In this document: one piece after another, positions 45,801-53,212 of the stretch
How positions within the stretch are numbered: position 1 is the stretch's first letter
How the letters are laid out: every line of letters begins with the position of its first letter
NCBI GenBank assembly: GCA_050250665.1
Contig: JBFWOF010000017.1
Location: 41,251 to 105,250 of the forward strand
From: JADKFD01 sp050250665
GTDB taxonomy: Bacteria > Pseudomonadota > Gammaproteobacteria > Xanthomonadales > SZUA-5
Length of the DNA stretch: 64,000 bases
Reading direction: 5' to 3'
Position numbers and translations under genes: made by a program
Notes under the pieces: model-generated
Databases searched by the model: none
Seen by the model: the letters and a program-made list of their open reading frames with translations, nothing else
Told to the model about the DNA's origin: nothing

Positions 45801-46690
45801 TGCCGCAGATGGATGGCTTCGAGGCCACTGCGATCATCCGTGGCAGCCTGGGCTTGACCGAGCTGCCGATCATCGCCGTGACGGCCAACTCCAGCGCCGA
45901 AGATCGCGCCCAGAGTCGCGCCGCGGGCATGAACGCGCATCTGGCCAAACCTATTGATGTGCAGTCGCTGGTGGCGACGCTGTTGGCGCTGGCCCGGCCC
46001 GGGTCCATCCAGGAACTGATGTCGGGCAGCACCAGCGCGAGCCCCGGCCTGCCCGACGACGAATTGCCGGTGCTGGCGCTGGAGCCGGCGCTGGCGCGCC
46101 TGGCCGGACACCGGACCTTGTATGCGCAAATGGCCCGTCTGTTTGCGCAGGAACAGGGAGAATCGGTGAGTCGATTGCGCACAGCGCTGTCGCAGGGTGA
46201 CCGGATCGAAGCCGCACGCGCCGCGCACACGCTCAAGGGCGTGGCCGCTACTCTGGGTGCCGAGGCGCTCTCGGCGCTGTCTTCGCAGCTGGAACGAGCG
46301 CTGAAGCGCGGGACCGATCCTGAAGAACTGCAGCGGCTGAGCGATCGTCTGGCCGATGCGCTGGCTCAGGCCATCGTCGCGCTGGAACGGGCCGCCGAAG
46401 AACTGGCGCCAGCCGCCGATCACGCCGTCGCCACGGAAGATTTCGAGAGCAGCGCTTTCGTGCAGTGCCTGGACCGGCTGGTAGTCGCGCTGGTCGACAG
46501 CAATATGGCGGCGCTGGACCATTTCTCCGAACTGCGCGAATTGGCCACCGCAGATCTGCTGCCGGCGCTGCGGAATGTCGAAGATGCGCTGGGCCGGCTA
46601 GACTTCTCCACGGCATTGGATGCCTGCCGCCGCGTGGAAGCCGCACTTGAAGCCATGACTGAAGACCACACAGGGGAAAGCCGTGAGTGA
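42836..46690 (+). CDS. Hybrid sensor histidine kinase with PAS, receiver and Hpt domains
   Basis: A 1284-residue membrane kinase. A periplasmic double-Cache-like sensor (about 50-275) lies between helices at about 28-44 and 278-295. Two or three PAS domains follow (about 305-665; one with LYRTLFDLSPDAVLIVDLDS). The HisKA site is His688 (FLANMSHEIRTPM), the ATPase has NLVGNALKFTEQG and FGGTGLGLPITQ, the receiver has Asp986 (LMDIQMPQMDG), and a C-terminal Hpt domain has His1131 (AAHTLKGVAATLG). This is a complete phosphorelay in one chain. It overlaps the next gene, a receiver-GGDEF protein, which is its likely output. Confidence 0.95.
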   Translation: MDNSLQPGQSRFSQWLRRIGLARWSPWPLVAIGLAIIGTGLGLDLRRQYHEAQSLARDRISTSATLAAQSVGQRLAAASLLLNRLDSSLTANPLDAAAIVSVISGMESDLIAVLLIDTEGRVAASSRPEQVGADLSAQEFLWSARADADVDARLYLTLPPAELASSGRLVARARRSLNGSFSGVVALILAPSYFDTALKPLVQDGISLSLLDADGQRVASYAAGTAEPAAADAYSASVAVEPALISLDRPWSLEMSRDRESVFSDWSRQARFGLLLWLLVALVAGLAGLIATLRRREMKRLRGLHRRLLQGVDEGLAGIDGQARIRFANSAFARHLEQSPGALLGADLRTLLRWPEPGMDPVSAVIAGELPRYEGNCQLGSNAASLRATITPTREDGAVSGALLAFADPVTNNGSSNARSPADRLYRTLFDLSPDAVLIVDLDSEKPLAFNPAAAQMLGYSQEQFGALRVRDHEAHAAPIDSIRHIARVLAEGRVEFETRYRTSDGAIKEVQVRAQTIEFAGRPALYWIVRDIHEAKRIALELQQSAALMRALVDHLPLPFLVFEGDVLSFSNARYDSDFSPPASGISLEDWLTRHCTDAAACDNFRNLWQRLDTDASAPLQLELSLLAANQQVRVFDLHGARVGTRSLLLLVDLTERRLAEVRLGEARELAERANRARSEFLANMSHEIRTPMTAILGLTYLLQKSEISAVQRDQTQKIDAAARALLAILDDLLDYSKLETGRIAIEQRPFRLSELTAEITALFAPGARSKSLALKTFVDPAIPAVLIGDPLRLRQVLMNLVGNALKFTEQGEIEVRMSLLDSAGDRISMELCVRDTGIGIEDAQLERIFEPFYQAETSSTRRFGGTGLGLPITQWLITLMGGSLSVDSRPGAGSEFRVQLAFGRSDDAHPAALADNGVSTALPSARRPLEGMSVLLVEDHPINRHVAREILIGEGAAVAVAGDGQEAITQLRERPGAFHAVLMDIQMPQMDGFEATAIIRGSLGLTELPIIAVTANSSAEDRAQSRAAGMNAHLAKPIDVQSLVATLLALARPGSIQELMSGSTSASPGLPDDELPVLALEPALARLAGHRTLYAQMARLFAQEQGESVSRLRTALSQGDRIEAARAAHTLKGVAATLGAEALSALSSQLERALKRGTDPEELQRLSDRLADALAQAIVALERAAEELAPAADHAVATEDFESSAFVQCLDRLVVALVDSNMAALDHFSELRELATADLLPALRNVEDALGRLDFSTALDACRRVEAALEAMTEDHTGESRE

Positions 46691-47594
46691 GCTCCCACCG
46701 GCCGAGCACCCGCGCATCCTGGTGGTGGACGATCAGCCGACCAACATCCAGACGCTCTATCAGATCCTGAAGGGTGACTACGACGTGTCCATGGCCACCG
46801 ATGGATCTCAGGCCATCAGTCTGTGCCAGCGGCGTCCGCCCGATCTGGTGTTGCTGGATGTGGTGATGCCGGGCATCGATGGCTTTGAGGTCTGCCGCCG
46901 ACTCAAGGCCGATCCGGCCACCCGCGATGTACCGGTGATCTTTGTCACCGCCCGCGACAGCACCGAGGACGAAACCCTGGGCCTGGAAGTGGGTGCTGTC
47001 GATTTCATCGGCAAGCCGGTCAATCCGCCAGTGGTGCGTGCCCGGGTCCGCACCCAGATCGAACTCAAGCGGCAGACCGACATCCTGCGCTCACTGGCTT
47101 TCAATGACGGCCTGACCGGCGTCGCCAACCGACGCTGGTTCGACGAGCGTCTGCAGGTCGAATGGCTGCGCTGCCGTCGCAACAAATTGCCGCTGTCGCT
47201 GATCCTGCTCGATCTCGACCACTTCAAGGCCTACAACGATCACTATGGTCATCAGGCAGGTGACGACTGCCTGCGGGCCGCCGCCGCGGCGATGAAATCG
47301 CGCCTGGGACGACCCGCCGATCTGCTGGCCCGATACGGTGGCGAGGAATTTGTCTGTCTGCTGCCGGAAACGCCACCCGACGGGGCACGTGCCAAAGCCG
47401 ACGATCTCGGCCGGGCGGTGTTCGAGCTGGGCCTGTCACACGTCGACTCGCCCACGGCAAGCGTCGTCACCATCAGTCGTGGCGTGGCTTCCGCCATGCC
47501 GGCCGTGGAAAGCAGTCCGGCGGAACTGCTGCAACGCGCCGACGAGAAGCTGTATGTGGCCAAACGATCCGGCCGCAACCGCACCGAAAGCTGA
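46683..47594 (+). CDS. Response regulator diguanylate cyclase (REC-GGDEF)
   Basis: A 303-residue PleD/WspR-like protein. The receiver (about 9-125) has VVDDQPTN, the phospho-Asp in LVLLDVVMPGIDGFEV, and IGKPVNPPVVRAR. The GGDEF domain (about 135-300) has LDHFKAYNDHYGHQAGDDCL and the active site RYGGEEF near 217-223. An RPAD inhibitory site lies five residues before GGEEF, so this enzyme alone of the three in the window should be feedback-inhibited by cyclic di-GMP. GTG start, overlapping the hybrid kinase by eight bases, implying coupled translation and a kinase-effector pair. Confidence 0.94.
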   Translation: MSELPPAEHPRILVVDDQPTNIQTLYQILKGDYDVSMATDGSQAISLCQRRPPDLVLLDVVMPGIDGFEVCRRLKADPATRDVPVIFVTARDSTEDETLGLEVGAVDFIGKPVNPPVVRARVRTQIELKRQTDILRSLAFNDGLTGVANRRWFDERLQVEWLRCRRNKLPLSLILLDLDHFKAYNDHYGHQAGDDCLRAAAAAMKSRLGRPADLLARYGGEEFVCLLPETPPDGARAKADDLGRAVFELGLSHVDSPTASVVTISRGVASAMPAVESSPAELLQRADEKLYVAKRSGRNRTES

Positions 47595-47621
47595 CACACC
47601 CGATCCGGAGCCCGCAAACCC

Positions 47622-47837
47622 ATGTCCGTGGCACCCATCTCCATCCGCCTGAACGGCGAAATCAAGGAAGTACCCGCCGGCATCACCATCGGCGGGCTGT
47701 TGCAGCTGGCCGGCTACGGTGAACGCCGGGTAGCCATCGAGCGCAACGGCGAGATCGTCCCCCGCAGCCAGCACCCCGACACCGAAGTCGCCGCCAACGA
47801 CCGGATAGAAATAGTCCAGGCCATAGGAGGAGGGTGA
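47622..47837 (+). CDS. thiS: Sulfur carrier protein ThiS
   Basis: ThiS carries sulfur as a C-terminal thiocarboxylate for thiazole synthesis. The 71-residue beta-grasp protein shows ISIRLNGEIKEVPAGITIGG, then RRVAIERNGEIVPRS and VAANDRIEIVQAIGGG. The di-glycine tail needed for adenylation is present, followed by one extra Gly. It is usually next to thiG; here a repeat array follows and no thiG is present in the window. It lies 27 bases after the diguanylate cyclase. Confidence 0.93.
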   Translation: MSVAPISIRLNGEIKEVPAGITIGGLLQLAGYGERRVAIERNGEIVPRSQHPDTEVAANDRIEIVQAIGGG

Positions 47838-47974
47838 GGAGCGGTCGCGCGCAGCGCGAACAGAGACGCATGCGTCTGTAGCGACGAACGACCGGCCATG
47901 GATGGCCGGGCCGGCGCCCAGCGCCAGGGATGGCTCAGGCGAAAAGCAACAGAGCGGTCGCGAAGCGAGCCGAC

Positions 47975-48690
47975 GCATCCCACGTAGGTCACGTTGTCCG
48001 CGCAGCGGACTACGTGACAGCCAGACCTCATCCTGCCCCGGAACTACGAACCCGCACCACCACAACCGGTCGTGATCCCGATCGCGGACAGAGTCCGCTC
48101 CCACAGGCCCGACGCATGCCACGTAGGTCACCTTGTCCGCGCAGCGGACTACGTGACAGCCAAACCTCATCCCGCCCCGGAACTACGAACCCGCACCACC
48201 ACAACCGGTCGTGATCCCGATCGCGGACAGAGTCCGCTCCCACAGAGCCGACGCATGCCACGTAGGTCACCTTGTCCGCGCAGCGGACTACGTGACAGCC
48301 AAACCTAATCCGGCCCCTATCCCACCAATCCGTACCACCACATCCGATCGTGATCCCGATCGCGGACAGAGTCCGCTCCCACAGAGCCGACGCATGCCAC
48401 GTAGGTCACGTTGTCCGCGCAGCGGACTACGTGACAGCCAGACCTCATCCTGCCCTGGAACTACGAACCCGCACCACCACAGTCGGCCGTGATCCCGATC
48501 GCGGACAGAGTCCGCTCCCACAGAGCCGACGCATGCCACGTAGGTCACGTTGTCCGCGCAGCGGACTACGTGACAGCCAAGCCTAATCCGGCCCCTAGCC
48601 CACCAATCCGTACCACCACAACCGGTCGTGATCCCGATCGCGGACAGAGTCCGCTCCCACAGGTCCGACTTCGCAGATCGCCGATCGATT
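47975..48690. repeat. Five-unit 139-base tandem array of double hairpins
   Basis: Identical phase points recur at 48072, 48211, 48350, 48489 and 48628, exactly 139 bases apart, with a partial unit before the first. Each unit holds hairpin A (GTCACGTTGTCCGC-GCA-GCGGACTACGTGAC, 14-base stem with one T.T mismatch) and hairpin B (GCGGAC-AGA-GTCCGC followed by TCCCACAG). They are joined by one of two alternative linkers: units 1, 2 and 4 carry the GAACTACGAACCCGC type, units 3 and 5 the CCACCAATCCG type. No gene lies between 47838 and 48784. Single hairpin copies occur at 31163, 35897, 36149 and 37834. Confidence 0.95.
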
Positions 48691-48784
48691 CCGCTGCGAC
48701 ATCAAGACCACATGCCATCTGCCGCACGCCGCCCGGCAATCCCGGCTAGGCTATGGCCATCGCAGGTGCCATTGAGAGTTGCCG

Positions 48785-50044
48785 ATGTCTGTTGAAAGCC
48801 CGGAAGCCGCTGCCGCCCTGTTCAGCAACGACGCCGTCGTCCTCGGCATTCTCGCGGCAATCCTGGGCGCGGTGTTCTGGACCTCCGCGCGCCCGGATGG
48901 ATTCTGGAAGAAGTTCTATGGCGTGGTGCCGGCCATATTGCTGTGCTACTTCATTCCGGCCTTGCTGAATTCGGCCGGGGTCATCGATGGCCATGCCTCT
49001 GGCCTGTATCCGATGGCCCGCGACTACCTGCTGCCGAGCGCCCTGGTGCTGCTGTGCATTGCCATCGATTTCAAGGCGATCGTCCGCCTCGGCCCCAAGG
49101 CCGTGATCATGTTTCTGGTCGGCACTTTCGGGGTCATGCTGGGAGCCGTGATCGCCTTCGGACTGATGGGATTCATCCACCCGGAAACGGTCGCCGGTGA
49201 CACCTGGCGCGGCATGACCACGGTGGCCGGATCGTGGATCGGCGGCGGCGCCAACCAGGCGGCGATGAAAGAAGTCTTCGGCGTCGACGCCACGCTGTTT
49301 GGCCAGTTCGTGGCCGTCGATGTGCTGGTCGCCAATGTCTGGATGGCGGTGCTGCTGTTCCTGGCTGCCCGCAGCGAGGCCTTCGACCGCTGGACCGGCG
49401 CCGACACCTCTGCCATCGACGATCTCAAGCGCCGCGTCGAGAGCTACCAGGCCGAGCACAATCGCATCCCGTCCTTGTCTGACCTGATGGTGATCATGGC
49501 GCTGGGCCTGGGCGTGACCGGGCTGGCGCACGCCGTGGCCGAACCGCTGGTGGACTGGATTGCCTCCCTGCCGGCGGAATGGCGCCTGCAGGACTACAGC
49601 CTGACCTCACGCTTCTTCTGGATCACGGTCATCGCCACCACTGCCGGCCTGTGCCTGAGTTTCACCAAAGCCCGCAGCCTGGAAGGCGCCGGCGCCTCGA
49701 AAGTGGGTTCGGTGATGCTCTATGTGCTGGTCGCCACCATCGGCATGCACATGGATCTGCGCGCCCTGCTCGATCGACCCTGGCTGTTCGCCCTCGGCGC
49801 AATCTGGATCAGCGTGCATGCGGCATTGATGCTGACCGTGGCCAAGCTCATTCGCGCACCCTTGTTCTTCATGGCTGTGGGTTCGCAAGCCAACATCGGC
49901 GGCGCAGCCTCGGCGCCGGTGGTTGCCAGCGCCTTCCATCCGGCGCTGGCGCCGGTCGGCGTGCTGCTGGCCGTCCTCGGCTATGCGCTGGGCACCTACT
50001 GCGCCTATCTGACCGGACTGCTGCTGCAGGCCATGGCCGGATAG
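48785..50044 (+). CDS. DUF819 family membrane protein
   Basis: A 419-residue inner-membrane protein with about ten or eleven hydrophobic helices. Family marks include WRGMTTVAGSWIGGGANQAA and the C-terminal FFMAVGSQANIGGAASAPVV, both Gly-rich re-entrant-like segments typical of DUF819 (YjcL). The fold is thought to resemble secondary transporters; the substrate is unknown. A soluble charged loop lies at about 195-230. The ATG at 48785 is used; a TTG two codons upstream is possible. It stands alone after the repeat array. Confidence 0.88.
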   Translation: MSVESPEAAAALFSNDAVVLGILAAILGAVFWTSARPDGFWKKFYGVVPAILLCYFIPALLNSAGVIDGHASGLYPMARDYLLPSALVLLCIAIDFKAIVRLGPKAVIMFLVGTFGVMLGAVIAFGLMGFIHPETVAGDTWRGMTTVAGSWIGGGANQAAMKEVFGVDATLFGQFVAVDVLVANVWMAVLLFLAARSEAFDRWTGADTSAIDDLKRRVESYQAEHNRIPSLSDLMVIMALGLGVTGLAHAVAEPLVDWIASLPAEWRLQDYSLTSRFFWITVIATTAGLCLSFTKARSLEGAGASKVGSVMLYVLVATIGMHMDLRALLDRPWLFALGAIWISVHAALMLTVAKLIRAPLFFMAVGSQANIGGAASAPVVASAFHPALAPVGVLLAVLGYALGTYCAYLTGLLLQAMAG

Positions 50045-50089
50045 TTTGGTCTGCCCGGCGCGAACGCGGGCGACGATATCATCCGACTC

Positions 50090-53074
50090 ATGATCCTCTC
50101 ACTGCGATCGCTTCGGGCCATCACACCAGTCGCGCTGGTTCTGCTGGGTTTGCTCGCCGGCACCGGCAGCGGTATCGCAGCACCGGACCTGATCGTGCGC
50201 GAAGGCCCGGACGCCGACACGACCGTGGAACTCGACAGTCTGGGCGTGCACCAGTTGGGGTCCGCCGAGGGGCTGCCGCAGATGACCGTACTGGCGCTGG
50301 CCCGGACCGCGGACGGCTACGTCTACGCGGGCACTCAGGACGGTCTGGCCCGGTGGGACGGTGTGCGCTTCACCCCGGTGTCCATCCAGTCCGCCATGCA
50401 CGCATGGGTCAATCGCCTTTGGGCCGATGCCGACGGCTTGTGGGTGGGTACCGACAGTGCCGGGCTGTACTGGCTGAATGACTTTGTGCTGACGCCTGTG
50501 ACGGGTCCAGACGGACAATCGCTGGGATCCGTCGAAGCCATCACCGGTGCCCTCGACGGCGTTTGGGTAGGCACCCCGAATGGGCTATTCCAGTGTCAGT
50601 CCCAGCACTGCTCGATGGTGCCGGACAGCGCCGACCTGCAGGTGGCGCAGCTGCTGCAGACGCCGGATGGCAGCACGCTCTGGGTCGGCACCAATGTCGA
50701 TGGACTGTTCCGCTTCGACCTGGATGCCGCCGGGCAGCCGCAGCGCAGCGCCTTCCGGTTGACCCAGGCCTCAGGCCTGCCCAACAGCGCCATTCGCGGG
50801 CTGGCGCTGGATCGCTTGGGACGGCTGTGGATAGGCACCGGTCGCGGCATGGCCCGGTGGGATGGCCAGCAACTGATGCGCTGGCGCTCCTCGGCCGGTC
50901 GACCCCTGGGCGGCGTCTTCGCCATCGCGCCGCTACCCGATGGCGACATGCTGGCGGCGCTTTGGGGCGGTGGCCTGGCACGCTTCCGGATGGACGATGG
51001 CTTCCGCTGGTACGGGCTGCGCGACGGCTTGCCGGACAGTTATCTGCAAGCCCTGTTGCTGAGCGGCAACGCCGAGGATCCGATCATCTGGCTGGGCAGC
51101 GGTTCCAGTGGCGTCCTGCGCCTGGAGCCGGGTCGCTGGCGCAGCTTCGACGAGCGCCAGGGACTGCCGCAAAGAGTGGTCGTCGGCGTGGGTCAGATGC
51201 GCTTTCGGGATGGCCAGCGCGGGCTCTGGGCCGGAACGCTGGGCGGAGCCGTTCGCTACCATGAAGGCCAATGGCAACGCTTGCTGCCGGAACCCTACAG
51301 TGACCGTGTCGTCTATGACGCCCTCATGGATGCTCAGGGTCGATACTGGTATGCCACCAGCCGCGGCGTGCTGCTGGACGATGGTCAGCATTGGCGGGAG
51401 TTTGATGCCGACCACGATCGTCTGCCGGCCACCGCCAGTGAATCGCTGATCGAGTACCGAGGAAAAATCTGGGCCGGCACCGGACATGGATTGGCCGAGA
51501 TCAGTCCCGATGGCGTGCGCCGGTTGTTTGCCGAACTGCCCGAGTACGCCGAGATGGCGGTGCGCTCGATGGCGCTGGCAGACGTACCCGAGCGTGGGAC
51601 GCTGGTACTGATCGGCAGCGGCGAAGGTGCTCTGCTCACCGACGGCGAGCGCATCGAACTGCTACCGGCTGCCTGCGCACCCCATGGCACGGTCTACGAT
51701 GTCGAGCCCCTGGCCAATGGCGAAATCAGGCTGGGCACGCGCGCTGGCGCGGTGCGCCTGCGCTGGGGCGCCAGCGGTCCGGAATGCTCGCCCGTGGCCG
51801 AGCCCGGCGACGCGCCGCGCTCGGTGTACGAGATCGCACAGGACCACAAGGGGCGCGTCTATCTGTTTGGCTACGATGGCGTGCGCCGACTGGAATCGGC
51901 TGATCCTTCATTGGGAAGTGTCGAAGCCGGCTTCCGCCGCTTCGATCTCAATGACGGGCTGCCGGCGCTGGAATTCAATCGCGATGCCGTGGTCGACGAT
52001 GCCGGACGGCTGTGGGCGGCCAATGCCGGCGGTCTGGTGGTCTTCGACCCGGATTCCGGTGTGCGGACTACCGATCCTGCTCCCTTGCAGCTACGGGTAG
52101 AAACCGGCGGCCAGCGGCTCGCGGAAGGCGCGCGAATTCCGGCGCAGCATGGCGAGATCGCCTTTGCCCCGCGCCTGCTGTCCTTCCGCAACGAGCATCG
52201 TATCCGCTATCGCACCCAATTGGTCGGTCTGGACCTGCAGCCGGCCGCGTGGTCAGCCGATGGTGATCGTCGCTATCCGAGAATTCCAGCGGGCGACTAT
52301 CGTTTCGAGGTCAGTGCGCTGGACGCAGCAGATACCGCCCATGGTCCGCTGAGCTTCAACTTCAGCGTGGATGCGCCCTGGTGGCAGCACCCGCTGGCGC
52401 TGACGGGGGCAGCCCTGGGGCTGGTGCTGCTGGGCCTGGCAGGCGGACGGGTGCGCGCCAGAGCACTGGCCGCGCGTGCCGTCGAACTGGAGCAGCTGGT
52501 GGCGATCCGCACCGAAGCGCTGGAGCGGGCATCGAATACCGACCCGCTGACAGGTGCCTGGAACCGTCGCTATTTCCATGCCCTCATCGGCGATTGGCTG
52601 CGGGACAGCGAAGCCAAAGGTGGGCTACTGCTGTTGCTGATCGATATCGACCACTTCAAGCACATCAACGACCAGTTCGGGCATGCCGTTGGCGACGCGG
52701 TACTGGTCGAGATCGCCGCACGCCTGCAGCGCCTGGAGTCGGGCTCTGGGCAGTTGATTCGCTGGGGCGGTGAGGAATTCCTGCTGGTCTTGCCGCACGA
52801 CCCCGGCCGCACTGCCGATGTCCGCGTTCGCGCCGTGTTGAACGCCGTGGGTACCCAGCCGGTCATCGTCGGTGATCTTCGGGTCGTGGTGCATTGCTCG
52901 ATCGGCTTTACCCGCTGTCGACCGCCCGCCGAAGGCATAGACCAGCATATCGACCTGGTCATTGGTCGCGCCGACATGGCGCTTTACCGTGCCAAGAACG
53001 CTGGCCGCCATCGCGGAATCGAGGCGCAGGAGACCGAAAGCGACGAGCCACGCTGGCTGAGCGTGGAACCCTGA
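50090..53074 (+). CDS. Periplasmic beta-propeller sensor diguanylate cyclase
   Basis: A 994-residue protein. A signal anchor at residues 1-30 leads to a large periplasmic domain of two-component-regulator propeller repeats, seen as recurring units such as GYVYAGTQDGLARWDGVRF, GLWVGTDSAGLYWLND and RLWIGTGRGMARWDGQQL. A Y_Y_Y domain (about 675-760) is followed by a membrane helix (about 764-785), a short coiled coil and the GGDEF domain (about 815-970). The active site is RWGGEEF near 893-899; no RxxD inhibitory site. Ligand unknown. It begins 45 bases after the DUF819 gene. Confidence 0.93.
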   Translation: MILSLRSLRAITPVALVLLGLLAGTGSGIAAPDLIVREGPDADTTVELDSLGVHQLGSAEGLPQMTVLALARTADGYVYAGTQDGLARWDGVRFTPVSIQSAMHAWVNRLWADADGLWVGTDSAGLYWLNDFVLTPVTGPDGQSLGSVEAITGALDGVWVGTPNGLFQCQSQHCSMVPDSADLQVAQLLQTPDGSTLWVGTNVDGLFRFDLDAAGQPQRSAFRLTQASGLPNSAIRGLALDRLGRLWIGTGRGMARWDGQQLMRWRSSAGRPLGGVFAIAPLPDGDMLAALWGGGLARFRMDDGFRWYGLRDGLPDSYLQALLLSGNAEDPIIWLGSGSSGVLRLEPGRWRSFDERQGLPQRVVVGVGQMRFRDGQRGLWAGTLGGAVRYHEGQWQRLLPEPYSDRVVYDALMDAQGRYWYATSRGVLLDDGQHWREFDADHDRLPATASESLIEYRGKIWAGTGHGLAEISPDGVRRLFAELPEYAEMAVRSMALADVPERGTLVLIGSGEGALLTDGERIELLPAACAPHGTVYDVEPLANGEIRLGTRAGAVRLRWGASGPECSPVAEPGDAPRSVYEIAQDHKGRVYLFGYDGVRRLESADPSLGSVEAGFRRFDLNDGLPALEFNRDAVVDDAGRLWAANAGGLVVFDPDSGVRTTDPAPLQLRVETGGQRLAEGARIPAQHGEIAFAPRLLSFRNEHRIRYRTQLVGLDLQPAAWSADGDRRYPRIPAGDYRFEVSALDAADTAHGPLSFNFSVDAPWWQHPLALTGAALGLVLLGLAGGRVRARALAARAVELEQLVAIRTEALERASNTDPLTGAWNRRYFHALIGDWLRDSEAKGGLLLLLIDIDHFKHINDQFGHAVGDAVLVEIAARLQRLESGSGQLIRWGGEEFLLVLPHDPGRTADVRVRAVLNAVGTQPVIVGDLRVVVHCSIGFTRCRPPAEGIDQHIDLVIGRADMALYRAKNAGRHRGIEAQETESDEPRWLSVEP

Positions 53075-53212
53075 GCCCTGCAACTCATAGAAACCCAGCG
53101 CCGCTGACAGCATTTTCACGTGACCAACGGGACATCGGTTTCCGCCCGCAAAACCGTATGATCGGCGCCACTGTGCGCAGGCTTGCGCACTCAAAGCCCC
53201 TAGGAGTACTGC

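Noticed and set aside
47975..48690. Possible CRISPR array (regular 139-base spacing)
   Set aside because: The whole unit repeats, including what would be spacers; only two linker types exist, and no cas gene is present.
48072..48749. Series of short frames starting MIPIADRVRS
   Set aside because: Same 139-base repeat translated again and again; not genes.
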